From Streptomyces clavuligerus (GTDB taxonomy: Bacteria > Actinomycetota > Actinomycetes > Streptomycetales > Streptomycetaceae), in NCBI RefSeq assembly GCF_005519465.1, contig NZ_CP027858.1, positions 2,542,001 to 2,606,000 of the forward strand: a DNA stretch of 64,000 bases. Reading direction: 5' to 3'. The notes below the pieces were generated by a model. It was not told the DNA's origin. It made no database searches and worked only from the letters and a program-made list of their open reading frames with translations. Made by a program: the position numbers and the translations under genes. Below, piece after piece: positions 18,359 through 29,391 of this stretch (positions are counted from its first letter, which is position 1; the number at the start of each line of letters is the position of its first letter).

Positions 18359-19729
18359 ATGACAGCCCGTAGCGACGAACGGACCACCCCGATGGCCATG
18401 GACCTGGACCACCCGCTGGACCGGCCCGCCCGCCAGGGGCGCCCCGCCCACCGGGTACCGACGGCGCTGCGGGCCCCGTTCGAGATCCGCACCTGGCGGG
18501 AATTCACCCACCTCATGCTCAACCTGCCCATCAGCCTGCTGCTCTTCGTCTTCGCGCTGGTGACCCTCTCGCTCAGCGCGGGACTGCTGATCACCTTCCT
18601 GGGCATTCCGGTCCTGGCGTCGAGCCTCGCCGCCTTCCGGGGCTTCGGGGCGCTGGAGCGCCTCCGCGCCCGGGCGTTCCTCCGGCTCGACACAGAGGCC
18701 CCCGAGCCGCTGCGCCCGCGTGCCCCCGGGCTGATGTCCTGGGTCGGCGCCGTCCTCAAGAGCGGTACGTCCTGGCGGCATCTGCTTTACGGTCTGCTGC
18801 ACTTCCCCTGGGCGCTCGTCGCCTTCGTCGTGAGCCTCGTGTGCTGGTCGACCGCCTGGCTGCTGTTCCTCTACCCGCTGTGGCACTGGGCCCTGCCGGC
18901 CTACGCGGACAACCCCGGCATCCAGCTCTACGGCGACAGCGACGGCGACGCCTTCTACCTCGACACCCCGTTCGAGATCGCGGGCACCTCGGTGCTGGGT
19001 CTGCTGCTCGTCCTGGTCACCGCCGGGCTGATCCGCGGCTTCGCGCATATGGACCGGGTGATGGTCGGCGGGCTGCTCGGGCCCTCGCGGCTGGCCACCC
19101 GGGTGGTCGAGCTGGAGTCGGATCGGGGGGTGGTCGTCGACACCGCCGCCGCCGACCTCCGCCGCATCGAACGCGACCTCCACGACGGAGCACAGGCCCG
19201 CCTCGTCGCCCTCGCCATGGGACTCGGACTCGCCAAAGAAAAACTCCACGAAGACCCCGACACCGCCGCCGCCATGGTCGACGAAGCCCACGGCGAAGTG
19301 AAACTCGCCCTCCAGGAACTCCGCGACCTCGCCCGAGGCATCCACCCCGCCGTCCTCACCGACCGAGGACTCGACGCCGCCCTCTCCGCCCTCGCCGCCC
19401 GCTGCACCGCCCCCGTCCACGTCTCCGTCGACCTCACCCAACGACCCGCCGAAGCCATCGAAGGCATCGCCTACTTCACCGTCTCCGAACTCCTCCAGAA
19501 CATCAGCAAACACGCCCACGCCACCCACGCCACCGTCGACGTCTGGCACACCGACAACCGCCTCCTCCTCCAAGTCACCGACAACGGACACGGCGGAGCC
19601 ACCCTCCACCACGGCACCGGACTCACCGGCCTCGCCGAACGCCTCGACGCCGTCGACGGACTCCTCGTCGTCGACTCACCCCCCGGCGGACCCACCACGG
19701 TCACCGCCGAACTCCCCTGGCGGGAGTGA
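18359..19729 (+). CDS. Sensor histidine kinase (copy 2 of twin pair)
   Basis: 456 residues with the same architecture as the preceding kinase: a 'Sensor' membrane domain (hydrophobic near residues 55-90 and 135-175, plus an extra loop ADNPGIQLYGDSDGDAF near 180), then HisKA_3 (phospho-acceptor His275) and HATPase. The soluble half is almost identical to copy 1, but the membrane halves are clearly different, so they should sense different inputs through the same output domain. ATG 18359. The C-biased codon style continues past the identical block to the stop codon. Confidence 0.93.
   Translation: MTARSDERTTPMAMDLDHPLDRPARQGRPAHRVPTALRAPFEIRTWREFTHLMLNLPISLLLFVFALVTLSLSAGLLITFLGIPVLASSLAAFRGFGALERLRARAFLRLDTEAPEPLRPRAPGLMSWVGAVLKSGTSWRHLLYGLLHFPWALVAFVVSLVCWSTAWLLFLYPLWHWALPAYADNPGIQLYGDSDGDAFYLDTPFEIAGTSVLGLLLVLVTAGLIRGFAHMDRVMVGGLLGPSRLATRVVELESDRGVVVDTAAADLRRIERDLHDGAQARLVALAMGLGLAKEKLHEDPDTAAAMVDEAHGEVKLALQELRDLARGIHPAVLTDRGLDAALSALAARCTAPVHVSVDLTQRPAEAIEGIAYFTVSELLQNISKHAHATHATVDVWHTDNRLLLQVTDNGHGGATLHHGTGLTGLAERLDAVDGLLVVDSPPGGPTTVTAELPWRE
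19108..19662 (+). repeat. 555-bp identical segment, copy in second kinase
   Basis: Partner of 17591-18145. Here the G-poor, C-ending codon style continues another ~50 bp beyond the identical block, which suggests this gene was the donor. Confidence 0.9.
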
Positions 19730-19750
19730 GCCCCGTCCCCCGGGCCGCCC

Positions 19751-19784
19751 GGGGGAGGGTCCGGGACTTCCCCGGCCCTCCCCC
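19751..19784 (+). terminator. Terminator after the kinase pair
   Basis: GGGGGAGGG pairs with CCCTCCCCC and continues through TCCGGG/CCCCGG with one mismatch, closing on an ACTT loop. It is about 20 bp after the second kinase stop and suggests the response regulator has its own promoter. Confidence 0.6.
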
Positions 19785-19921
19785 GGGTCTCGCCGTGCTC
19801 TCCGTTCCCGGCAGCCGCCCCGTCCCGGCGCCGGATACTGGGATGCTGGTACGGACAGCCGGACCAGGAACAGCGCGGAACGGCACGGGAACAGCACGGA
19901 ACGACATGGGGGCGTCAGGCA

Positions 19922-20596
19922 GTGGTGGAAGACAGAGTGCGGGTCGTCATCGCCGAGGATTCGGTGCTGCTCCGCGAGGGGCTGACCCGGCTGCTCACCG
20001 ATCGCGGGCACGAGGTCGTCGCGGGGGTGGGCGACGGCGAGGCGCTGGTGAGGACGGTCGGTGAGCTGGCGGACGGGAACGCGCTGCCGGATGTGGTGGT
20101 CGCCGATGTGCGGATGCCGCCCACCCACACCGACGAGGGCGTCCGGGCCGCGGTGCGGCTGCGCAAGGACCACCCCGAGCTGGGCGTCCTGGTGTTCTCC
20201 CAGTATGTGGAGGAGCGGTACGCCACCGAGCTGCTGGCGGGCAGCAGCCGCGGGGTCGGCTATCTGCTCAAGGACCGGGTGGCCGAGGTGCGCGAGTTCG
20301 TCGACGCCGTGGTCCGGGTGGCCCGGGGCGGCACCGCCCTGGACCCCGAGGTGGTCGCCCAGCTCCTGGGCCGGAGCCGCAAACAGGACGTCCTCGCTCA
20401 TCTCACCCCCCGGGAGCGTGAGGTCCTCGGCCTGATGGCCGAAGGCCGGACGAACTCCGCGATCGCCCGCACCCTCGTGGTCAGCGACGGTGCCGTGGAG
20501 AAGCACGTCAGCAATATCTTTCTGAAGCTCGGGCTCTCCCCCAGTGACGGGGATCACCGACGGGTGCTGGCCGTGTTGACATACCTCAACTCCTAG
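19922..20596 (+). CDS. NarL/LuxR-type response regulator
   Basis: 224 residues. Receiver domain (1-125) with acidic pocket EDS and phospho-acceptor Asp62 in VVVADVRMPP, and the switch lysine in YLLKDR. C-terminal LuxR helix-turn-helix: LTPREREVLGLMAEGRTNS, then VEKHVSNIFLKLGL. It is the obvious partner of the two upstream kinases, which are the right HisKA_3 family. Two GTG codons in tandem (19922, 19925) are both possible starts. Next gene is korA. Confidence 0.93.
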   Translation: MVEDRVRVVIAEDSVLLREGLTRLLTDRGHEVVAGVGDGEALVRTVGELADGNALPDVVVADVRMPPTHTDEGVRAAVRLRKDHPELGVLVFSQYVEERYATELLAGSSRGVGYLLKDRVAEVREFVDAVVRVARGGTALDPEVVAQLLGRSRKQDVLAHLTPREREVLGLMAEGRTNSAIARTLVVSDGAVEKHVSNIFLKLGLSPSDGDHRRVLAVLTYLNS

Positions 20597-20848
20597 GGCC
20601 ACTGACACGCTGTCAGCAGGCGGGCCGACGGACGGTCCTAGTTCCAAAGGATGAGCCGGAAGCCGCTCCCCGGAGCAGGCCGGGTAGCGGACAAACTATG
20701 ACAATTCAGGTCATCGAGGCGTCTCACGGGAGCGTCCACCATATGAGAGCCCCAGGGAAGGGCACCCTTACCGACGTAGGGTGGCTCTTCAGGGCGACCA
20801 GTGGGACGGTCGGCGCCCGAGCAGCCGCCTCAAGGGAGGTCCAGTTCA

Positions 20849-22805
20849 GTGACCAGCCAGGTCAGTAGCCCCGCCGAGCATGCCGATGAGGCTGACGAGG
20901 CCAATGAGGCACTCGTCGGCGGCCAGCGCCAGCCCGACGCCACTGGTGAAGCCGGTGTGGGGGAGGTTCGCCGGTTGGATCGGGTGGTGATCCGGTTCGC
21001 TGGTGATTCGGGTGATGGTATGCAGCTCACGGGTGACCGGTTCACCTCGGAGACGGCGTCGTTCGGGAATGATCTGTCGACGCTGCCGAATTTTCCGGCG
21101 GAGATCCGGGCGCCTGCCGGGACGCTGCCGGGGGTGTCGTCGTTCCAGCTGCATTTCGCGGATCATGACATTCTCACGCCGGGGGACGCGCCGGATGTGC
21201 TGGTGGCGATGAACCCGGCGGCGTTGCGGGCGAATCTCGCGGATGTGCCCCGGGGCGGGGAGATCATCGTGAACACGGACGAGTTCGCGAAGCGGGCGAT
21301 GGCGAAGGTCGGCTGGGATGTGTCGCCGCTGGAGGACGGGACCCTGGAGGGGTACCGGGTCCATCCGGTGCCGCTGACGACGCTGACGCTGGAGGCGCTG
21401 AAGGAGTTCGGTCTGACCCGGAAGGAGGCCGAGCGCAGCAAGAATATGTTTGCGCTGGGTCTGCTGTCGTGGATGTATCACCGTCCGACGGAGGGGACGG
21501 AGTCGTTTTTGCGGCGGAAGTTCGCGAAGCGGCCGGTGATCGCGGAGGCGAATGTCGCGGCGTTCCGTGCGGGGTGGAATTTCGGGGAGACGACGGAGGA
21601 TTTCGCGGTCTCCTATGAGGTGGCTCCGGCGGTGTCGGCGTTCCCGGCGGGTACGTACCGCAATATTTCGGGGAATCTGGCGTTGTCGCTGGGGCTGGTG
21701 GCTGCGGGGGAGCGGGCGGGTCTGCCGTTGTATCTGGGGTCGTATCCGATCACTCCGGCCTCGGACATTCTGCATGAGCTGTCGAAGCACAAGAATTTCG
21801 GTGTGCGGACGTTCCAGGCGGAGGACGAGATCGCGGGGATCGGGGCGGCGCTGGGTGCGGCGTTCGGGGGGTCTTTGGCGGTGACGACGACGTCGGGGCC
21901 GGGTGTGGCGCTGAAGTCGGAGACGATCGGTCTCGCGGTGTCGCTGGAGCTGCCTTTGGTGGTCGTGGACATCCAGCGCGGGGGCCCCTCCACAGGGCTG
22001 CCGACCAAGACGGAGCAGGCGGATCTGCTCCAGGCGATGTTCGGCCGCAACGGTGAGGCGCCGGTGCCGGTGATCGCGCCGCGCACGCCGGGGGACTGTT
22101 TCGACGCGGCGCTGGAGGCGGCGCGGATCGCCCTCACCTACCGCACCCCCGTCTTCCTCCTCTCCGACGGGTACCTCGCCAACGGGTCGGAGCCCTGGCG
22201 GGTCCCGGAGACGGGTGAGCTGCCCGATCTGCGGACCCCGTTCGCGACCGGCCCGAACCACACGCTGGCGGACGGCAGCGAGGTGTTCTGGCCCTACAAG
22301 CGCGACCCCGAGACGCTGGCGCGGCCGTGGGCGGTGCCGGGGACACCCGGGCTGGAACACCGCATCGGCGGGATCGAGAAACAGGACGGCACGGGCAACA
22401 TCTCCTACGACCCCGCCAACCACGAACACATGGTCCGCACCCGCCAGGCCAAGACCGACAGCATCCAGGTGCCCGACCTGACCGTCGACGACCCCGGCGG
22501 GACCGCGCGGGTCCTGGTCCTGGGCTGGGGCTCCACCTACGGCCCCATCACCGCCGCCGTCCGCCGCCTGCGCAAGGACGGCCGCGCCATCGCCCAGGCC
22601 CACCTGCGCCACCTCAACCCCTTCCCCGCCAACCTCGGCACCGTCCTGGCCTCCTACGACAAGGTCATCGTGCCCGAGATGAACCTCGGCCAGCTCAGCC
22701 TCCTCCTGCGCGCCCGCTACCTCACCCCCGTCCACGCCCACACCCAGATCAACGGCATGCCCTTCAAAGCAGCCCAGCTCGCCGACGCCCTGAAGGAGGC
22801 CACCG

Positions 22806-22813
<8 letters not shown>
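20849..22813 (+). CDS. korA: 2-oxoacid:ferredoxin oxidoreductase, fused gamma-alpha subunit
   Basis: Oxidises a 2-oxoacid (probably 2-oxoglutarate) with CoA and reduces ferredoxin. 654 residues: a gamma domain first (RFAGDSGDGMQL near residue 50), then the alpha pyrimidine-binding domain (YLGSYPITPASDILHELS near 300, TTTSGPGVALKSETIGLAV near 350). GTG 20849 follows GGGAGG. The order and two-subunit form match KorAB of mycobacteria and other aerobic actinobacteria. Codon style changes abruptly near 22110-22140: G/T-ending codons before, almost exclusively C-ending codons after. Overlaps korB by 8 bp. Confidence 0.94.
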
Positions 22814-24113
<1,300 letters not shown>

Positions 24114-24502
24114 TCTCCCCGCCGCGGCTCACCGTCGCGGACCCGTGGTCACGGCCTCACAGCCGTAGGGACGGCGATACTCATGGCCCCCGGTGACCCC
24201 GCCCCCTCGCGCTCATGGCGCCGGGAGGGCCGGGCCGCCGGGGGCCGCTGCCGTACCGGCCCGGAGGCGGACCCGGAGGCGGACCGTGAGACGCGCCCGG
24301 CCCTGGCCGCCCGGCCCGGAGCCCCGCCCGGCAGGTCGGCGAGGTGCCAGTACCGTCATGCGATACGGGCATGACTTCCGAGGGTCCGGGCGCGTACCGT
24401 CAAGAGGGTTTGACGCGCGGAAGCGAGACCGCGAAGCAGCGGACAGCCGGAGACGGACACCAGAAGGCGGCGGGAGCCGGGAAGCGGAAGGCAGGCGGTC
24501 CA
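24114..24502. other. Intergenic region korB-rarD
   Basis: 389 bp without a convincing gene. It contains short GGAGGCGGACC duplications near 24270. If the upstream ATG 24371 is the true start of the transporter, the second half is coding. No promoter or terminator could be assigned. Confidence 0.5.
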
Positions 24503-25552
24503 GTGAAGCGGGACGGCGAAGAGAGAGCGGGACTGCTCTACGGAATCGGGGCCTATGGCATGTGGGGGCTCGTCCCCCTCTTCTGGCCGCTGCTGGAGCC
24601 CGCGGGCGCGATGGAGATCCTCGCCCAGCGGATGGTCTGGTCGCTCGTCCTCGTCGTGGTCGCCCTGCTCGCCCTGCGCCGCTGGCAGTGGGTGCGGGAG
24701 TTGCTGTCCAACCCCCGCCGACTGGGGCTGATCACGGCCGCCGCAGCGGTCATCAGCGTCAACTGGGGCCTGTACATCTGGGCCGTCAACAACGAACGGG
24801 TGATCGAAGCCTCCCTCGGCTACTTCATCAACCCCCTGGTGACCATCGCCATGGGGGTGCTCCTGCTGAACGAGCGGCTGCGCCCGGTGCAGTGGGCCGC
24901 CGTCGCCACCGCCGCGCTCGCCGTCCTCGTCCTGGCCGTCGGCTATGGCCGCCCGCCGTGGATCTCGCTCGTACTGGCCTTCTCCTTCGCCACCTACGGC
25001 CTGGTGAAGAAGAAGGTCAATCTCGGCGGGCTGGAGTCCCTGGCGGCGGAGACCGCCGTGCTGTTCCTGCCCGCGCTGGGCTTTCTGCTCTGGCTGGGGT
25101 CCCAGGGGGAGGCGACCTTCGCCACCGAAGGGGTGGGGCACGCCACGCTGCTCGCGCTCACCGGCGTGGTGACGGCCGTCCCGCTGATCTGCTTCGGCGC
25201 GGCGGCGATACGGGTGCCGCTCTCCACGCTGGGGCTGCTCCAGTATCTGGCGCCGGTCTTCCAGTTCCTGCTGGGCGTGCTGTATTTCAAGGAGGCCATG
25301 CCGCCGGAGCGCTGGGCCGGTTTCACCCTGGTCTGGCTGGCGCTGGCCATGCTGACCTGGGACGCGCTGCGGACCGCCCGGCGGAACAAGGCGGCGGCGC
25401 TGCGGCTCGCCGAGCAGGCCGGGCACTCCGCACGGACCGCCGCGCAGGCCCCCGCCGTCCCGGAGCCCGCGCTCCCCGGGCCCGCTCCCGTCCCCGTTCC
25501 CCTTCCCGCCCCGGCTCCGGCTCCCGCTCCGGACGCCGACCGCAGGTCCTGA
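24503..25552 (+). CDS. rarD: RarD-type EamA family permease
   Basis: Ten-helix transporter of the drug/metabolite superfamily; RarD proteins have no firmly established substrate. 349 residues from GTG 24503. AGLLYGIGAYGMWGLVPLFWPLL is split over residues 8-30, and WGLYIWAVNNERVIEASLGYFINPL is the RarD signature (near 85-110). GTG 24503 follows AAGGCAGG and fits family length; ATG 24371 would add 44 charged residues. The C-terminus is a Pro/Ala-rich cytoplasmic tail of ~45 residues. Confidence 0.88.
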   Translation: MKRDGEERAGLLYGIGAYGMWGLVPLFWPLLEPAGAMEILAQRMVWSLVLVVVALLALRRWQWVRELLSNPRRLGLITAAAAVISVNWGLYIWAVNNERVIEASLGYFINPLVTIAMGVLLLNERLRPVQWAAVATAALAVLVLAVGYGRPPWISLVLAFSFATYGLVKKKVNLGGLESLAAETAVLFLPALGFLLWLGSQGEATFATEGVGHATLLALTGVVTAVPLICFGAAAIRVPLSTLGLLQYLAPVFQFLLGVLYFKEAMPPERWAGFTLVWLALAMLTWDALRTARRNKAAALRLAEQAGHSARTAAQAPAVPEPALPGPAPVPVPLPAPAPAPAPDADRRS

Positions 25553-25774
25553 GCCCGTACACACCCGGTCACCGGAACCGGAGCGGAGGGCCCGTTCCGG
25601 CCCGGCCGGACCCCCGGCCCGGTCGGCCTCCCCGGCCCCGGCCCGGCACCCGAAATACCACTCCATCGGCCTATCCCCGGCCCTGGGCACAGGCCCCACC
25701 CACCGCGCCGGTGTTACGACCGAAGTCCAGGCCCCGGAGAGCGGGACCCGCACAGCGGACGGAGTGTGTGCGTC

Positions 25775-26596
25775 ATGTCCCAGTCCCCCCTCGCCCTCTC
25801 AGTGGACTTCGGCCAGGGCCTCACCGAGGCGTGGTCCGCCGTGGCCCGTTTCGTCCCCAAGCTCATCGCCTTCCTCGTGATCCTGGTGATCGGCTGGTTC
25901 ATCGCGAAGCTCATCGCCCGGGTCGTGGACAAGGTCCTGCGCAAGATAGGCACCGAACGGCTCGCCGAGCGCAGCGGGGTCGCCGCCACCCTGAGCGGCT
26001 CGAAGTACGACGCCACCGGCATCATCACCAAGATCATCTACTACGGTCTGCTGCTGATCGTGCTGCAACTGGCCTTCGGCGCCTTCGGGCCCAACCCCAT
26101 CAGCCGCATGATCGAGGCCGTCGTCGCCTGGCTGCCCAGGGCCATCATCGCGCTGGTGATCGTCGTGGTCGCCATGGCCATCGCCCGCGCGGTGCGCGAC
26201 ATCGTCATGGGGGCACTGGGCGGACAGTCGTACGGCAAGGTGCTGGCCACCGTGGCCTGGGCGTTCATCGTCGCACTCGGTGTGATCGCGGCCCTCGGCC
26301 AGGCGGGGATCGCGACCGCCATCACCGGACCGCTGCTCACCGCCGTGCTCGCCACCGTCGCCGGAATCCTGATCGTCGGCGTCGGCGGCGGTCTGATCAA
26401 CCCGATGCGGGAACGGTGGGACCGCTGGCTGAGCCGGGCCGAGCAGGAGTCGACGCGGGCACGGGACAGCATCAGCGCCTACCAGCGGGGACGGGCCGAC
26501 GCCCAGGCGGGCCGGCCCGCGCCGGACACCCGGGCGCCCGGCGGACGCGAGAGCGGCCGGGGCCCGGAGGGACGCGAGAACATCGACCCGATGTGA
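25775..26596 (+). CDS. MscS-like / CmpX-type small-conductance channel protein
   Basis: 273 residues with repeated conserved TM-helix units: LIAFLVILVIGWFIAKLIARVV near 30-50, AIIALVIVVVAMAIARAVRDIV near 125-145, and LATVAGILIVGVGGGLI near 190-205. This is the TM-helix repeat protein group assigned to mechanosensitive channels. The classical MscS beta domain is absent. The hydrophilic Arg/Gly-rich tail is cytoplasmic. ATG 25775 is preceded by GGACGGAG. Stands alone and ends at a strong terminator. Confidence 0.8.
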   Translation: MSQSPLALSVDFGQGLTEAWSAVARFVPKLIAFLVILVIGWFIAKLIARVVDKVLRKIGTERLAERSGVAATLSGSKYDATGIITKIIYYGLLLIVLQLAFGAFGPNPISRMIEAVVAWLPRAIIALVIVVVAMAIARAVRDIVMGALGGQSYGKVLATVAWAFIVALGVIAALGQAGIATAITGPLLTAVLATVAGILIVGVGGGLINPMRERWDRWLSRAEQESTRARDSISAYQRGRADAQAGRPAPDTRAPGGRESGRGPEGRENIDPM

Positions 26597-26616
26597 GCCC
26601 CCGTACCCCGCCAGGA

Positions 26617-26653
26617 AACGGCCCCCGGACGCGACTGCCGTCCGGGGGCCGTT
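26617..26653. terminator. Bidirectional intrinsic terminator
   Basis: Perfect 15-bp stem (26617-26631 with 26639-26653) and 7-nt loop between the convergent MscS-like gene and the minus-strand hypothetical gene at 26670. It serves both. Confidence 0.85.
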
Positions 26654-26669
26654 CCTCCGCCGACGGCGG

Positions 26670-27107
26670 TCAGGAGAGCAGGTCGTACTCCCGCACCAGC
26701 CAGCAGACCGCCGTCAGCCGCAGGGTCGCGAAGTCGTACCCCACCGGCTCCGTCCACTCCGTCTCCGTGAGCCAGTCCGTGAAGCCGAGCACATAGTCGG
26801 CCAGATCGTCCCGGCGTACGGGGGTGAAGTCGGTACGGGCGGACAGCGGGGCGGTCGGCGGTACCGCTGCATGGGCCTCACCAGCTCCACAGGCTTCATG
26901 GGTTTCACCGGCTTCCGGTGACCGGCGGGGGCCCGGGAGCAGGGCGTCGCGGACCGCCGCCGCGTGCTGGTCGACAGCGGCGACGAGCCCCGGCTCGAAG
27001 GCGAACTCCGAGAGCCGGGGCAGATATGTCGCGACCACACCCACCAGCGGGCAGCCGGGGGCCGCTCCGTTCGGTCCGTTCGGTCCAGCGGCGGGCGGAA
27101 TGTCCAT
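26670..27107 (-). CDS. Hypothetical protein, possibly DUF6401-like
   Basis: 145 residues, soluble, no signal peptide. The segment [17 protein letters not shown] (about residues 41-57) and the end [11 protein letters not shown], then [17 protein letters not shown], recall the small actinobacterial DUF6401 family; this is from memory and uncertain. The middle is low complexity ([13 protein letters not shown]). Conserved-looking C-terminus and normal codon bias argue that it is real. No functional partner is evident; the MFS gene is 77 bp away on the same strand. Confidence 0.6.
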   Translation of the reverse strand: MDIPPAAGPNGPNGAAPGCPLVGVVATYLPRLSEFAFEPGLVAAVDQHAAAVRDALLPGPRRSPEAGETHEACGAGEAHAAVPPTAPLSARTDFTPVRRDDLADYVLGFTDWLTETEWTEPVGYDFATLRLTAVCWLVREYDLLS

Positions 27108-27184
27108 TGCCCTACGGTAAGGGCCGCCGCGCCGCCCTCCGGCGTGAGCTTGGTCGCACCCGCCGCTCCCGGAAGCGGTAGGCC

Positions 27185-28633
27185 CTACCGCCGCCCCGGG
27201 GCTCCGCGCCGCGCGCCCGGCACGGCGACCGCCACCCCCACCAGCGCCATCACCACCGGCACCACCAGCGCCGCCCGGAAGCCGTCCGCACCCGGGCCGA
27301 CCAGCCCGTACACCGCCGTCACGGAGGCCACCCCCACCGCCGCGCCGAACTGGGTCGCGGTCTGGAGCAGCCCACCGGCCAGCCCCTGTTCCCCGGCGTC
27401 GACACCGTCCGTCGCCGCGATCGTCAGCGGCCCGTAGGCCAGCCCGAAGGCCAGCCCCAGGGAGAGCAGGGTCGGCAGCATCATCAGATAGGTCCAGTCA
27501 CTGCCGACCGGCAGGAACAGCGCGTACCCCAGGGCCGCGAGGGCGAAGCCGGAGAGAATCACCCGGCCATAGCCGAAACGGTTCACCAGGATCGGGGTGA
27601 CGGTCGGCGCGAGGACGACGTCGATCCCCATCACCAGCAGCGCGAGCGAGGTCTCCAGCGAGCCCCAGCCCCGCAGCTCCTGGAGGTAGAGCGTGGTCAT
27701 GAACTGGAAGCCCATGAAGGACCCCAGGAGCAGCAGCGCCCCCAGGTCCGCCCGGACCAGCGGGGCCCGGCGCAGAATGCCCAGCCGTACCAGCGGGGCC
27801 GGGGTCCGCCGTTCGACCAGGACGAAGAGTCCCGCCAGCAGCAGCCCGGCGCCGACGGCCGCCAGGGTGAACGTCCAGCCGTCCAGACCGTGTTCCAGAC
27901 GCACGATCCCATAGGTGAGCAGCAGCATGGCGCCCGCCGCCGTGGCCGCGCCCGGGAGGTCGAAGCCTCCCTTCCGTATCGGCGGCCGCTCGGCGGGGAT
28001 CAGCCGGACGGCGGCCACCAGGATGGCGGCGGCGAGCAGCACGGGGGCGAAGAAGACCCAGCGCCAGCCGATCTGGGTGAGCAGCCCGCCGATGACCAAG
28101 CCGAGCGAGAAGCCTCCGGCGGACGTCCCGGCGTAGACCAGCAGCGCCTTGTTGCGCTGCGGCCCCTCCGGGTACGAGGTGGTGATCACCGAGAGGGCGG
28201 CGGGGGTCATGAAGGCCGAGGCCACACCGGTCACAAAGCGGGAGACGACCAGCATCCAGCCCTCGGTGGCCAGCCCGCCGAACGCGGAGAACACCAGGAA
28301 GACCACGAGCCAGCCCAGGAACATCCGGCGGCGGCCGAGGAGGTCGGCGGCCCGGCCGCCGAGCAGGGTGAAGCCCGCGTAACCGAGGACGTATCCGCTG
28401 ACCACCCAGGCCGCCGTGCCGGTGGAGAGACCGAGGTCGGCGCGGATCGTGGGGATGGCCACGGCGAGCATCGCGACATCGATGCCCTCCAGGAAGATCG
28501 CGCCGCAGAGGACGAGCAGCAGGGCCCAGGACCGGCCCGACAGGGCGGCGGACCCGCCGGGCCGCTCCTCCACCGGGGCCGGGGCTCTCTCTGTGGACAT
28601 GGGCGGGTGGGGCGGCAGATCGGACGTGAGCAT
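27185..28633 (-). CDS. MFS drug-efflux-type transporter (DHA2/14-TMS group)
   Basis: 482 residues with about 14 hydrophobic helices. [22 protein letters not shown] and [24 protein letters not shown] give the DHA2 motif A region, and [13 protein letters not shown] (near 148) is motif C-like. Predicted proton-driven efflux of small hydrophobic compounds. It is divergent from an HxlR regulator 115 bp away, a standard regulator/pump pair. ATG 28633 follows GGAGCC. Confidence 0.9.
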   Translation of the reverse strand: MLTSDLPPHPPMSTERAPAPVEERPGGSAALSGRSWALLLVLCGAIFLEGIDVAMLAVAIPTIRADLGLSTGTAAWVVSGYVLGYAGFTLLGGRAADLLGRRRMFLGWLVVFLVFSAFGGLATEGWMLVVSRFVTGVASAFMTPAALSVITTSYPEGPQRNKALLVYAGTSAGGFSLGLVIGGLLTQIGWRWVFFAPVLLAAAILVAAVRLIPAERPPIRKGGFDLPGAATAAGAMLLLTYGIVRLEHGLDGWTFTLAAVGAGLLLAGLFVLVERRTPAPLVRLGILRRAPLVRADLGALLLLGSFMGFQFMTTLYLQELRGWGSLETSLALLVMGIDVVLAPTVTPILVNRFGYGRVILSGFALAALGYALFLPVGSDWTYLMMLPTLLSLGLAFGLAYGPLTIAATDGVDAGEQGLAGGLLQTATQFGAAVGVASVTAVYGLVGPGADGFRAALVVPVVMALVGVAVAVPGARRGAPGRR

Positions 28634-28682
28634 CGTCGGCTCCAGGGCTCCAGGGGTGTGAGGAGGGAACGACGGGTGACGT

Positions 28683-28720
28683 CAGTTACTTCCCATGGGG
28701 CCGGTTCCCTCTTGTAACTG
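28683..28720. promoter_or_regulatory. Candidate operator of the HxlR regulator
   Basis: Inverted arms CAGTTAC (28683-28689) and GTAACTG (28714-28720), 31 bp apart, sit in the 115-bp gap between the divergent MFS and HxlR genes. The position fits autoregulation and control of the pump. Confidence 0.5.
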
Positions 28721-28748
28721 TCCTGATCCTGCGCCAGCATGACGTTCC

Positions 28749-29291
28749 ATGGAAGAAGGCACTTCGAAGTCACCGAGGCACCTCGCGTTCACCGGCTTCG
28801 GCGACTGCGGCGACCCGGACCCCTTCCAGTGGGACACCCGGGAGGGCTGCGAGGTCCGCCAGATCCTCGACCGGGTGGCGGACAAGTGGTCGCTGCTCGT
28901 CATCGCGCTGCTCGACAGCCGGGTCCTGCGCTTCACCGAACTGCGCCGGGAGATCGACGGCATCAGCCAGCGGATGCTGACCGTGACCCTGCGGCAGTTG
29001 GAGCGGGACGGTCTGGTGACCCGTACGGTCCATCCGGTCGTGCCGCCCCGGGTGGAGTACGCGCTCACCGCGCTCGGCTGCACCCTGCACACCACGATCC
29101 GCTCGCTCGTCACCTGGACCGAGGAGCACCAGCAGGAGATCGCGGCGGCGCGCGCCGCGTACGACATCCGCGCGGAACGGGAAGCGCAGCAGGCACAGGA
29201 GGAGCGGGAGAGGCAGGAGGTGCAGGAGACGGTGCGGGCTCAGGAGACGCCTGGGACGGTGCACGGCGGTGCGGCAGCCGCCGCCCGCTAG
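28749..29291 (+). CDS. HxlR family winged-helix regulator
   Basis: 180 residues. The HxlR core runs from about residue 30: CEVRQILDRVADKWSLLVI with the conserved Cys, then RFTELRREIDGISQRMLTVTL as the recognition helix region, and ERDGLVTRTVHPVVPPRVEY as the wing. A Gln/Glu-rich coil of ~55 residues is added at the C-terminus. Probably controls the divergent MFS transporter in response to a compound or redox signal. Confidence 0.92.
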   Translation: MEEGTSKSPRHLAFTGFGDCGDPDPFQWDTREGCEVRQILDRVADKWSLLVIALLDSRVLRFTELRREIDGISQRMLTVTLRQLERDGLVTRTVHPVVPPRVEYALTALGCTLHTTIRSLVTWTEEHQQEIAAARAAYDIRAEREAQQAQEERERQEVQETVRAQETPGTVHGGAAAAAR

Positions 29292-29391
29292 CCCGCCCCC
29301 CTCGGGCCCCTTCGGTCCGCCGGGCACTTCCCGCGGACCCGGTCCGGCCCCGGTCACGGCGCCCGGCCAGGACCCGGCCCCTCGGCCCCGC

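Noticed and set aside
24193..24500. Long plus-strand frame running through the start of rarD
   Set aside because: Arg/Gly-rich alternate frame without a domain; the RarD frame explains the region.
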